The notes under the pieces were generated by a model. That model did no database searches and was not told where the DNA came from. It saw only the letters and a program-made list of their open reading frames with translations. 64,000 nucleotides of DNA from Kocuria coralli (GTDB lineage: Bacteria > Actinomycetota > Actinomycetes > Actinomycetales > Micrococcaceae). A program made the translations under genes and the position numbers. Below, in pieces: positions 17,758-25,834 of this stretch (the stretch's first letter is position 1; every line of letters begins with the position of its first letter). The stretch covers positions 124,001 to 188,000 of the forward strand of contig NZ_ML708615.1 of assembly GCF_008831305.1 (NCBI RefSeq). Reading direction: 5' to 3'.

Positions 17758-17920
17758 TGGCCGTCACCGGCGGCACGAGTGGTCCCCACCGCGACAGCCT
17801 GCCCCGCAGTCTACGGCCATCCGCAGGCGCAGCATGCCCGAGGCATCCGGGTCCGCGCACTTCCTCGCGGCATATGATCCCGCTCTTCTCCAGGGTCGCC
17901 GGCGCTTTCCCGGCAGATCG
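17758..17920. other. Non-coding stretch, no feature recognised
   Basis: Between the tRNA-like element and the duplicated nitroreductase fragment. I see no supported reading frame, no thiamine pyrophosphate riboswitch motif (no CUGAGA-type core) and no clear hairpin. It may belong to the same rearrangement that brought the duplicated fragment. Confidence 0.4.
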
Positions 17921-18083
17921 CGCACGGCCTGGAGGTCGGTCCCATGACCGGCCTCGATGCAGCCGGAGTGGACTCCGTCGTCCACCAGGAGAACGGCTGG
18001 AAGACCAGGGTGGTCATCAATGCGGGCCATCGAGCTCACCCCGACGACGAGACCACCGTGACGCCGCCCGAGTGCTCTGAGGC
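17921..18083 (+). pseudogene. Duplicated 3' fragment of the nitroreductase-fold gene
   Basis: This stretch is nearly identical to about 11508-11716: the first 135 bp or so differ at only a few positions, then a deletion of about 30 bp removes the end of the coding region, and similarity resumes through TGCTCTGAGGCGC. In frame it reads HGLEVGPMTGLDAAGVDSVVHQENGWKTRVVINAGHRAHPDDE. It has no start and no upstream domain, so it is a dead copy, lying directly upstream of thiE. Confidence 0.85.
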
Positions 18084-18125
18084 GCAACCTCTTCAGCCCG
18101 GCCGGGGGCCACTACGCTGAAGGAC

Positions 18126-18842
18126 ATGCCTCATCCCACCGTTCCTGCCGTCAGCGAGGTCGGCCGTCTGCGCCGTGACCGTCTGAAGGCCGCTCGTCTC
18201 TATGTGTGCACGGATCTCCAGCGATTCATCGCCCATCCTTGCGAAGACTCGGGAGACCGCCTGGATTTCAGCGCCCTGCGCGATTTCTTCTCGGCCGCTT
18301 TCTCCGGCGGGACCGACATCATCCAGGTCCGCGACAAGAAGGTCTCCGTGCAGACCGAGATCGCTGCGCTGGAGCTACTGCGCGAGGTGGCCGGTGAATG
18401 CGGTGGGCTCTCGGCCGCCAACGACCGGGCCGACCTGGCCGCGATCACCGGTGTGGACATCCTTCACGTAGGTCAGGAGGACCTCTCCACCGCACAAGCG
18501 CGTGCGGTGCTGGGCGAGGACGTGATGATCGGCCGGTCCTGCCGGACGGCGGACCAAGCGCACCGGGCCGAAACGGATGCGGGCATCGACTATTTCTGCA
18601 CGGGTCCGGTCTGGGAGACGCCGACGAAACCCGGGCGGGCCGCCGTGGGCACGGAGCTGCCCGCGACGGTGGCCGCCTGGGAGACGCCCAAGCCGTTCTT
18701 CGCCATCGGCGGCATCAATGCGCGGAACATCGGCGAGGTGACCGCGACCGGGGCCGACCGGGTCGTCGTCGTCCGGGCCGTCACCGAAGCGGAGGATCCA
18801 GCGGCGGCAGCACGGGCGCTCAGGCAGCAGCTGCCCGCGTGA
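18126..18842 (+). CDS. thiE: Thiamine phosphate synthase ThiE
   Basis: 238 residues, TIM barrel. ThiE joins the thiazole phosphate and hydroxymethylpyrimidine diphosphate to give thiamine phosphate. Diagnostic parts: DIIQVRDKKVSVQTEIAALELLREV, the ANDRADLAAITGVDILHVGQEDLS strand, GRSCRTADQAHRAETDAGIDYFCTGPVWETPTKPGR, and FFAIGGINARNIGEV. The N-terminus is extended by about 20 residues. TACGCT lies 7 nt before the ATG, with GAAGGA between, so it may be leaderless. It is divergent from thiO. Confidence 0.95.
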   Translation: MPHPTVPAVSEVGRLRRDRLKAARLYVCTDLQRFIAHPCEDSGDRLDFSALRDFFSAAFSGGTDIIQVRDKKVSVQTEIAALELLREVAGECGGLSAANDRADLAAITGVDILHVGQEDLSTAQARAVLGEDVMIGRSCRTADQAHRAETDAGIDYFCTGPVWETPTKPGRAAVGTELPATVAAWETPKPFFAIGGINARNIGEVTATGADRVVVVRAVTEAEDPAAAARALRQQLPA

Positions 18843-18852
18843 CGTGGGCGCA

Positions 18853-18884
18853 GGGCGGGACAGTGGTACGACACTGTCCCGCCC
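18853..18884. terminator. Strong hairpin terminator after thiE
   Basis: GGGCGGGACAGTG (18853-18865) and CACTGTCCCGCCC (18872-18884) form a perfect 13-bp stem with a 6-nt loop, followed by GTTTC. It lies between convergent thiE and the MHS transporter and may serve both. Confidence 0.85.
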
Positions 18885-18897
18885 GTTTCGGTCGTGC

Positions 18898-20271
18898 TCA
18901 GTCGATCTTCTGGATGGGTGCGGTGCCGACGTCGACCTGCGTGTCGACGAGATCGGTACGGACCGTCTCCTTGCTCAGGAGCAGGCCGATCAACGACATC
19001 ACCCCGAGCAAGATCAGGAAGAAGGCGGGCGAGCTGGGGTTGCCCGTCGTCGCTATGAGCCAGGTACCGACCAGGGGCGCCACTCCCCCGAAGAGGGTTG
19101 CGCCGACGTTGAAGGCCAGGGCGAAGCCGAGGTAGCGCGACCTGGTGCCGAACATCTCGGTGAAGAACGACGGGAAGACGGCGTCGTTCATCGCGAAGAA
19201 GACGAGCGCACCGATCAGCACCGCAGTGGCGAGCACCACCCCGCCGAGCGAGAGCAAGGTCATGATCGGGTAGCTCAGCACGATGAACGCGACACTCGAG
19301 ACGAGCAGGATGCGTTTGCGCCCGAAACGGTCGGAGAGGCGTGCGACGACGGGGATGAGCACGAGGTGGGCGACGAGGCCGATGGTGACCACGAGCGTCG
19401 CCCTCGCAGGGGCCATGTCGGCTTCCTCGATAAGGAACGTCGGTGTGTAGCTGAGCAGCAGGTAGTAGGCGCCCGCGTTGAGCGACATCACGAGCAGGAT
19501 CTTCACCATCGAGGGCAGGCTGCGCCATGCTTCGGCCCGTCGAGCGGGATTCTTCTTGCGTTCACGCTGGGCGCTTTCGCGCTCGTTCTGCTCGATCTCC
19601 TGGATCCGCCGGAACTGCGGGGTGTCTTCGAGACGGGTCCGGAGCCACAGCCCGAGAAGCCCGAGGGGGCCGGCGATGAGGAACGGGATCCGCCACCCCC
19701 ACTGCTCGATGAACTCCGTGGAGGAGCTCGCGTAGAGGATCGTGGTCACCAGAGAGGCCAGCAGGAAGCCTCCCGCCGCCGACATGGGCACGACGCTCGT
19801 CAGGAGACCGCGTCTCTTCGCCGGCGCGTACTCGGCGATGAATATCCCGGCACCGGCGTACTCGCCTGCCGCCGAGAAGCTCTGCGTCATGCGCAGGAGC
19901 AGGAGGAGCAAGGGGGCGGCGACACCGATGGCCGCGTAACCCGGAAGGAAGCCGATCAGCAGCGTCGCCGTGGACATGATGATGATGGTGGTGGCCAGGA
20001 CGCTCTTTCGTCCGATCCTGTCGCCCAGGCTGCCCCAGACGAAGGCGCCGATGGGCCGGACCAGGAACGAGAGGGCGAACACGGCGAAGGTGCTCATGAG
20101 CGCTATGGCCCGGTCTTCCGCCGGGAAGAACACCACGGCGATCGTCGTGGCGAGATAGCTGTAACTGGCGTAGTCGAAGTACTCGATCAGTGTGCCGAGG
20201 CCACTGGCGATCATCACCCGGCGAAGCACCGAGCGGTTCTCGCGCTCTGACGAGGCTGTTGCGGTGGTCAT
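18898..20271 (-). CDS. MHS-type major facilitator transporter
   Basis: 457 residues with twelve predicted membrane helices. The metabolite:proton symporter signature is present: LIEYFDYASYSYLATTIAVVFFP near the N-terminus and GSLGDRIGRKSVLATTIIIM in loop 2-3. The start at 20271 has GGAGG upstream, replacing a longer frame beginning at 20352. It lies downstream of the PucR regulator (118 bp) on the same strand and opposite ppnP, which suggests uptake of a nucleoside, purine or related carboxylate. Substrate is inferred from context only. Confidence 0.88.
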   Translation of the reverse strand: MTTATASSERENRSVLRRVMIASGLGTLIEYFDYASYSYLATTIAVVFFPAEDRAIALMSTFAVFALSFLVRPIGAFVWGSLGDRIGRKSVLATTIIIMSTATLLIGFLPGYAAIGVAAPLLLLLLRMTQSFSAAGEYAGAGIFIAEYAPAKRRGLLTSVVPMSAAGGFLLASLVTTILYASSSTEFIEQWGWRIPFLIAGPLGLLGLWLRTRLEDTPQFRRIQEIEQNERESAQRERKKNPARRAEAWRSLPSMVKILLVMSLNAGAYYLLLSYTPTFLIEEADMAPARATLVVTIGLVAHLVLIPVVARLSDRFGRKRILLVSSVAFIVLSYPIMTLLSLGGVVLATAVLIGALVFFAMNDAVFPSFFTEMFGTRSRYLGFALAFNVGATLFGGVAPLVGTWLIATTGNPSSPAFFLILLGVMSLIGLLLSKETVRTDLVDTQVDVGTAPIQKID

Positions 20272-20389
20272 CTCGTGGTTCCTCCGAAGGGTCGAGCACG
20301 GGCCGTACGGCCCCTGGTGTGCTCCCCACATATTTCCAAGGACGAACGACACGACCTATGGCCGCCTTGGCGAATCTTGTACGAAACAT

Positions 20390-21553
20390 TCACCCGTTCG
20401 GCGAAGCCGATTCGATCTCTTGGAAGCCGCGCGCCTTCAGCGCCAGCCAGAGCTCGGTCTGCGCCTCGATGCCCTCGAGGTCGTGGCCGGTCAGCTGGGC
20501 GATCCGCTGAATACGGTTGCGGATCGTGTGCCGATGGACCCGCATCCGGGTCGCCGTCGCTTCGACCGACCTGCGCTCGATCAGCCAGGTGAAGAGCGTC
20601 CGGAGCAGGACGTCACCGTTGCGCGCGTGTTCGATCGGCGACAGCACCGCCTCGACGAAGGCCTCGAGGTAGTCGGGTGATGCCACCCTCGACAGGAATT
20701 CATGGGTAGCACCGTCCTGGTACTCGATCGGGACTCCGATCCGCTGGCTCGTCCCGAGCGCGAGCGCCGCCTGCCTCATGGAACGGGCGGCATGCCGCGG
20801 ATGAACGGGCGTTCCGGTGCCCATCGGGACGTCCAGCTGATAGTCGAGGAGGGTCTGCCGTGGATCCGAGAACACGAGGCACTCGACGATGCGTCCGCGG
20901 TGCCGGATGAGCGTGGTGTTGAGGATCGCCGCGAGATCGTCGACCAGCACCTCGGCATGGGTCTCATGGCGAGCCTCTATCGCGAGTCCCCGCACCTCGT
21001 CCACATTGATTCCGAGGCCTCTGATGAGAGCCAGCGCCCCGCCGTCGTCCCCCAGTTCCAGGACTCTCCCGAGCTGTTCCGCACGTTTCCGCCTGGCGGG
21101 TTCGTCCAGCAGCCAATGCCGTTCGTATTCCAGGGCCAGCAGGGAGCACAGCGAGTCGACGGTGAGTGAGGCGCTCTCCTCCCCCGAGGCCACTCGTGCC
21201 AGGTAACCGCGCACCGTGTCGTTGCCGGCGAAGGAGACGATCTCCACCGCTTGGCCGGCGAGCGCTTCGGTGCCGGGGTGCAGGTGGATGGACCGGCCGA
21301 GGCGCGGCCGGGATTCGGCCAGCGCCTCGCCCACGGCCGTGAGGGTTTCGGGGAGGAACGCAGTGCTCCGGCCCAGTGGCCTTCCCAGGCGATCGAAGAC
21401 GGCCACGGCTTCACCCGTCTGGTGCTGCCATCCGGTCAGCAGCCGCTGGACGCCTCCGCCGCGTGTCACGATGGCCGTGAGTTCCATCTGGAGACCGAGT
21501 GCGCGCTGCAGTCCTTCGACGGAGGCGATCCCAGGTGCGTCCTCAGTGCTCAT
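20390..21553 (-). CDS. PucR family transcriptional regulator
   Basis: 387 residues. The C-terminal PucR helix-turn-helix is clear (LLRTLFTWLIERRSVEATATRMRVHRHTIRNRIQRIAQLTGHDLE, about 330-375), preceded by a GGDEF-like/sensor middle region. Members regulate purine catabolism, proline use and other nitrogen pathways. TAGCCT ends 6 nt before the ATG, so the transcript is probably leaderless. It lies upstream of an MHS transporter and is divergent from ppnP, consistent with local control of nucleoside use. Confidence 0.9.
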   Translation of the reverse strand: MSTEDAPGIASVEGLQRALGLQMELTAIVTRGGGVQRLLTGWQHQTGEAVAVFDRLGRPLGRSTAFLPETLTAVGEALAESRPRLGRSIHLHPGTEALAGQAVEIVSFAGNDTVRGYLARVASGEESASLTVDSLCSLLALEYERHWLLDEPARRKRAEQLGRVLELGDDGGALALIRGLGINVDEVRGLAIEARHETHAEVLVDDLAAILNTTLIRHRGRIVECLVFSDPRQTLLDYQLDVPMGTGTPVHPRHAARSMRQAALALGTSQRIGVPIEYQDGATHEFLSRVASPDYLEAFVEAVLSPIEHARNGDVLLRTLFTWLIERRSVEATATRMRVHRHTIRNRIQRIAQLTGHDLEGIEAQTELWLALKARGFQEIESASPNG

Positions 21554-21613
21554 GTCTTCAGGCTAGCAAGGGGGTGGCATGTACGACCGGGTGAATATAG
21601 AGGTCGAAGAGTG

Positions 21614-21633
21614 TTCAATAGGGCGATATTGAA
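21614..21633. promoter_or_regulatory. Inverted repeat between pucR-like gene and ppnP
   Basis: TTCAATA (21614-21620) and TATTGAA (21627-21633) are perfect 7-bp arms with a 6-bp spacer, A/T-rich against the local background. It is the best candidate operator in the divergent 160-bp promoter region. Confidence 0.5.
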
Positions 21634-21714
21634 AACCCCGTTCTCCCCCTAAGCTGCTTCCGCAGGCGGTGCGCATCGACCGCGCCGAAGCAACACACAC
21701 GAGGGAGTGATCGC

Positions 21715-22026
21715 ATGATCGGCCAGAACGAATACTACGAAGGACGTGTTCGTAGCCTTGAGTTCAAGAACAACCAGGGCAACTTCACTGTGGGTGTCAT
21801 GGAACCCGGGGAATGGACGTTCGAGGCTCCGATCAAGGAGTGGATGCGCCTGGTCAGCGGCAGCTGGGATGTGCAGCAGCCCGCCGGGCAGGGCGAGTGG
21901 AAGACCTACCGCGAAGGCGAGGAATTCGAGGTGCCGGGTGGTACCGACTTCACGGTCCGCGTGACCGACACGGTCGCCTATCAGTGCCCCTACACCGGTG
22001 AGTTCCTGGGTCACCTGGATATGTGA
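21715..22026 (+). CDS. ppnP: Pyrimidine/purine nucleoside phosphorylase PpnP
   Basis: 103 residues, a small cupin. NEYYEGRVRSLEF, VGVMEPGEWTFEA, MRLVSGSWDVQ, FEVPGGTDFTVRVTDTVAYQCPY match PpnP (YaiE/DUF1255), which phosphorolyses several purine and pyrimidine nucleosides. GAGGGAG upstream fixes the ATG. Its position opposite a PucR regulator and an MHS transporter suggests a nucleoside salvage module. Confidence 0.93.
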   Translation: MIGQNEYYEGRVRSLEFKNNQGNFTVGVMEPGEWTFEAPIKEWMRLVSGSWDVQQPAGQGEWKTYREGEEFEVPGGTDFTVRVTDTVAYQCPYTGEFLGHLDM

Positions 22027-22031
22027 GTGAG

Positions 22032-22062
22032 CGGGGCTGCCACCGTCATGGCGGCAGCCCCG
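22032..22062. terminator. Hairpin terminator between ppnP and the GH3 gene
   Basis: CGGGGCTGCC (22032-22041) and GGCAGCCCCG (22053-22062) form a 10-bp stem with an 11-nt loop between convergent genes. There is no long T run on either side, so termination may be only moderate. Confidence 0.75.
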
Positions 22063-22084
22063 TCCCGACGTCGACGGGATCTTT

Positions 22085-24379
22085 TCATCCCTCGATACTG
22101 AACGTCGCCGACAGCAGGTCCTCCGCTCTGGAGGACGGGCCGACCAGAAGCGTGAAGAGACCGGGCTCGACCACGCGCCGTCCGGCGGCGTCCACGATGG
22201 AGCAGTCGGCCGCCGGGAGCTCCAGGGCGACGGTCTTGGTCTCCCCCGGGTCGATCTCGACGATCCGGTAGGCCTTGAGCTCCTTGTCGGCCCAGCTCAC
22301 CGAGGTGACCTCATCACGGATGTAGGCCTGGACCACCTCGCGCGCCGGCCGAGAACCGGTGTTGGTCAGACGCACCTCCGCACGAACGGTGGCTCCGGCA
22401 GGCACGCTGTCATCGGCCACGTGCAGATCCTCATAGGTCACGGTCGTGTACGAGAGCCCCTCCCCGAAGGCGAAGGCCGGGCTCTGCGTCAGGTCGGCAT
22501 AACGATCGGCGTGCTGACCGCGGATCTGGTTGTAATAGGTGGGCTGCTGGCCGGCGTGCCGGGCGAAGGAGATCGGCAGCCGGCCGCTCGGCTCGATCAG
22601 CCCGAGCAGCAGTTCGGCCACGGCCCGGCCGCCGCGCATCCCGGGATTGGCGGCCCACACCAGGGCCGCGGCGTCCTGCACCGACGGCGGGAGGACGAGC
22701 GGCTTGGAGGCGAGCAGCACGACGACCACCGGTTTTCCCGTGGCCACGAGGGCATCGAGCAGGGCGATCTGCCCTCCGATGAGTTCGAGGGTCGCGGTCG
22801 AGCGGCCCTCGCCGACGAGTTCGATGCGATCCCCTACGACGGCGACGAGGACATCGGCGTCCTGCGCCTCGGCCACCGCGTCGGCGATCAACCGATCGTC
22901 CGGCGCCGCTGGTTTCACGATAGGCATCCGCGGCTGGCCGTCCGGGTAGGTCGGACCGTCGGGGTGCGGTTCGAGGGTCGCGATCTCCGCGCCGGGCGCG
23001 TATCGCACGGACCAGTCCCCCGGGACATGCTCCCGGAGCCCGTCCAGGACGGTCGTGATCATCTCGCGCGGCTGGCCGTCGAGCCAGCCGGCCTGCCCGG
23101 AGCCGCCCGCCCAGTCCCCGAGCTGGGTCTGGGCGTCGTCTGCGAGCGGACCGGCGACGGCGATCCGCAGGGGGTCTTCACCGGTCGGGACCGCCCGCCC
23201 GTCGTCGTCGGCCGTCAGCCCTCCCGCCAGGGGTAACGTCCCGTCGTTGCGCAGCAGCACGAGCCCCCGGCGCGCGGCTTCCAGGTTCAGCCGGGCATGC
23301 GCTTCGCTGCCGACGTCGGAGGCGATGCGCGCGCTATCGGGCCGGCGCGGGTTCTCGAACAGGCCGAACTCGAACTTCAGCCGCAGGATGCGCGTGACCG
23401 CGCGGTCCAGGTCCGCCTCGTCCAGCAGGCCCCGCTCGATCGCTTCGAGCGCGCCGTCGAAGAACCCGGGGGTGTTCATGATCATGTCGTTGCCGGCGCG
23501 CACCGCGGCCGCTGCGGCATGGGCGTAGTCGGGTTGCACCTTCTGCTCCCACACCATCCGGCCCACGTTGTCCCAATCGGTGATGAGGGTTCCGGTGTAT
23601 CCCCATTCACCGCGCAGCACATCGTTGAGCAGCCAGTCGTTGACGGTGATCGGTACGCCGTCGATGCTCTGGTAGCCGAGCATGAAGGTGCGGCACCCTT
23701 CCCTGGCCACCCGTTCGAAGGGCGGCAGGAACCAGGAGCGCAGCTTGCGCGGGGACAGATCCGCCTCGCTGGCATCGCGGCCGCCCTGCGTCTCGGAGTA
23801 GCCGGCGAAGTGCTTGGCGGTCGCCAGGATCGCGGTCTCATCCGTCAGGCCGCCGCCCTGGTAGCCGCGGACCATGGCCGAGGCGAGCTCGCCGATCAGG
23901 AACGGGTCCTCGCCGAAGCTCTCGTCCACGCGCCCCCAGCGCAGGTCCCGGGCGATGCACAGTACCGGCGAGAACGTCCAGTGCACGCCGGTCGCCGAGA
24001 CCTCGACGGCGGTGGTGCGAGCCACCCTCTCCAGCAGATCCGTGTCCCACGAGGCGGCCATGCCCAGCTGGGTCGGGAAGATGGTGGCCCCTTCGAAGAA
24101 GGAGTGCCCGTGAATCGCGTCCTCACCCACCATGAGGGGGATGCGCAGCCGGGTCTGGGAGACCAGTTCATGGGCGCGGACGAGCCGTTCGGGCGAGGTG
24201 TGCAGGATCGAGCCGACATGTCGCCGCAGGACCTGGTCCTCCAGGTCGTCGCGCGCATCGAGCTGCATCATCTGCCCGACCTTCTCCTCGCGCGTCATCC
24301 GCGCGAGGAGATCGGCGATGCGGTCCTCGACCGGCAGGGAGGGATCGGAGTACGGGAGATCGTCGAACATGGGAGCCAC
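22085..24379 (-). CDS. GH3 beta-glucosidase, BglX-like
   Basis: 764 residues with the full GH3 layout: N-terminal (beta/alpha) domain (about 15-340) with KHF and the nucleophile Asp268 in LITDWDNVG, a second alpha/beta domain (about 400-620) and a C-terminal fibronectin III-like domain (about 665-750). It hydrolyses terminal beta-glucosyl or beta-xylosyl residues. No signal peptide is visible, so it acts on imported oligosaccharides. GTG 24379 has GGAAG 5 nt upstream; ATG 24370 is the alternative. Confidence 0.93.
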   Translation of the reverse strand: MAPMFDDLPYSDPSLPVEDRIADLLARMTREEKVGQMMQLDARDDLEDQVLRRHVGSILHTSPERLVRAHELVSQTRLRIPLMVGEDAIHGHSFFEGATIFPTQLGMAASWDTDLLERVARTTAVEVSATGVHWTFSPVLCIARDLRWGRVDESFGEDPFLIGELASAMVRGYQGGGLTDETAILATAKHFAGYSETQGGRDASEADLSPRKLRSWFLPPFERVAREGCRTFMLGYQSIDGVPITVNDWLLNDVLRGEWGYTGTLITDWDNVGRMVWEQKVQPDYAHAAAAAVRAGNDMIMNTPGFFDGALEAIERGLLDEADLDRAVTRILRLKFEFGLFENPRRPDSARIASDVGSEAHARLNLEAARRGLVLLRNDGTLPLAGGLTADDDGRAVPTGEDPLRIAVAGPLADDAQTQLGDWAGGSGQAGWLDGQPREMITTVLDGLREHVPGDWSVRYAPGAEIATLEPHPDGPTYPDGQPRMPIVKPAAPDDRLIADAVAEAQDADVLVAVVGDRIELVGEGRSTATLELIGGQIALLDALVATGKPVVVVLLASKPLVLPPSVQDAAALVWAANPGMRGGRAVAELLLGLIEPSGRLPISFARHAGQQPTYYNQIRGQHADRYADLTQSPAFAFGEGLSYTTVTYEDLHVADDSVPAGATVRAEVRLTNTGSRPAREVVQAYIRDEVTSVSWADKELKAYRIVEIDPGETKTVALELPAADCSIVDAAGRRVVEPGLFTLLVGPSSRAEDLLSATFSIEG

Positions 24380-24510
24380 GGGAACTTCCCTTCAGGTGGA
24401 GGCGTCGGGTCAGGAATCCTCGATGAGGCTCATGCTACGCATGAAGGGCGGTCGAGGGACCGCGGATGAGCAGCGGACTGCCGCCGCACGACGATCGACC
24501 GCCTCGCCAT

Positions 24511-24555
24511 AGCAACCATGGTTGACAACCTCACTTTGAGCAACATAGGTTGACA
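24511..24555 (+). promoter_or_regulatory. Duplicated operator with overlapping leaderless promoter
   Basis: AGCAACCATGGTTGACA (24511-24527) and AGCAACATAGGTTGACA (24539-24555) are 28 bp apart; the first contains the 12-bp palindrome CAACCATGGTTG. TTGACA at 24522-24527 is a consensus -35, and TAGGTT at 24546-24551, 18 bp on, is a TANNNT -10 ending 6 nt before the ATG. The repeats therefore overlap both promoter boxes, ideal for control by the HTH protein encoded next. Confidence 0.75.
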
Positions 24556-24557
24556 TC

Positions 24558-24803
24558 ATGGAGTCCTCACAGATCGCCCGGATCGCCTCGGATACCAGTG
24601 ACCCCCGAGCGGGCCTGAGAGCCGTTTCCTCGCTCCGGGTGCTCGCGGAGACGCTCGAGCTGCGGCAGGTCGAAGCGGCGCTGCGGGCGGGCATGAAGTG
24701 GCAGGAGATCGCCGATGTACTCGGGGTGACCCGGCAGGCAGTCCACAAGAAGTACGCCAAACGCATCGACCCCACGATCCAGGTCCCGAGGAGGAACGCG
24801 TGA
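24558..24803 (+). CDS. Small HTH regulator upstream of a Clp_N gene
   Basis: 81 residues. ELRQVEAALRAGMKWQEIADVLGVTRQAVHKKYAKR (about 35-70) is a clear homeodomain-like helix-turn-helix; the N-terminal third looks helical. Such small HTH genes are commonly paired with Clp N-terminal-domain genes in actinobacteria. The start has no Shine-Dalgarno site but a leaderless promoter. The stop overlaps the next start (GTGA). It probably binds the duplicated AGCAAC...GGTTGACA sites. Confidence 0.85.
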   Translation: MESSQIARIASDTSDPRAGLRAVSSLRVLAETLELRQVEAALRAGMKWQEIADVLGVTRQAVHKKYAKRIDPTIQVPRRNA

Positions 24804-25801
24804 GCAAGTTGGTCCGCATCGCCCGGACGAGCCAGGAGCTCTCGCTGGCCGCGATGGAGGAGGCCTCCAGGCAAGGCCGGCGAGAGGCCGACCTCGAGCA
24901 CCTGTTCATCGCCCTGGTTCTCACGGATCAGCCGGCCGGCCGCATCCTGCGCGGCCTCGGAATCACCCTGGACGACGCCCGGCGGGGGGTTTAAGACCAG
25001 CACGAGGCACTCCTGGCCTCGGTCGGCGTCTATACCGATCTACCCGCACCGGGCCGGATCGTGTTCCACGAAACCGGCGGATACGACTGGAGCCAGCGAG
25101 CAATCGACCTGATCGGCCGGGCGGGCGGCAAGCGCCGCGACGGAAGTGCGGCGGCAGTTCTGCGGGAGTTCATGGCCGAGCCGAGCGGGCTGATCGCCGA
25201 CCTGCTCACGTATCTCGGGACCACCCCTGAGGCGATCGTCGAAGCCCTCGACCGGGATCCCTCGGTAACCCGCGTCGGGAGGACCTCCCGCCCGAAGGTG
25301 AAAGGGCGGGTCAGCGGTTCCTCCGAGTCGTTCGTACCGGCCCCGGTCGAAGAGGTCTGGGAGTTCCTGGCCGATCCGGCTCGCATCTGCGACTGGGAAC
25401 CGGGCCTCGGTTCCATCGAACTCGGTGCCGATCACGACACCCGCGACGTGCACCTCGGGATGACCTGGGAGGCTCGCGCCATGACGGAGCGACCCGATGG
25501 GAAGCCGATGAAGGTCAAGGAGGCGTTCCGGCGCAGAGTGGTCGAACTGGTCATGGCGCAGTACCCGCACCGTGTCTCCTGGCGCTTCTCCTATCCCGAC
25601 AACGAGCGGGGCAAGCCCGTCCTGATGGAGTTCCGCCTCTCCCAGACGGCAGGCGGCACCCAGGTGAACATGACGGTGTCCTGGCCGCGCCGGGAGGGGT
25701 GGCGATGGCTCGCCGGCGCTCCGTTGCGGCCGGCCCGGGTGTTCCTGACCTGGCTCCACCTGTTCCAGATCGGCGCCGCCATCAGCCGTGCCTTCTGCTG
25801 A
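24800..25801 (+). pseudogene. Clp_N-SRPBCC protein interrupted by an in-frame TAA
   Basis: Codons 1-64 give one Clp N-terminal repeat (LVRIARTSQELSLAAMEEASRQ to GLGITLDDARRGV). TAA at 24992-24994 interrupts it, and the same frame continues with DQHEALLASVGVYTDL, the rest of the Clp_N domain, then an SRPBCC/polyketide-cyclase-like domain (VSGSSESFVPAPVEEVWEFLADPARICDWEPG to the end). One substitution (for example GAA to TAA) explains it. Reinitiation at GTG 25061 could yield the second part alone. Clp_N domains bind clients; SRPBCC domains bind hydrophobic ligands. Function unknown. Confidence 0.85.
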
Positions 25802-25834
25802 CCGGCCCGCACCCCGGACCCGACGAGAGTCTTC

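Noticed and set aside
17685-18125. Thiamine pyrophosphate riboswitch before thiO or thiE
   Set aside because: I looked for the CUGAGA core and its partner and found none on either strand.
18844-20250. 468-residue plus-strand frame opposite the MHS transporter
   Set aside because: Antisense shadow; Asp/Glu/Arg/Gly-rich with no motif, while the minus frame has twelve helices and MHS signatures.
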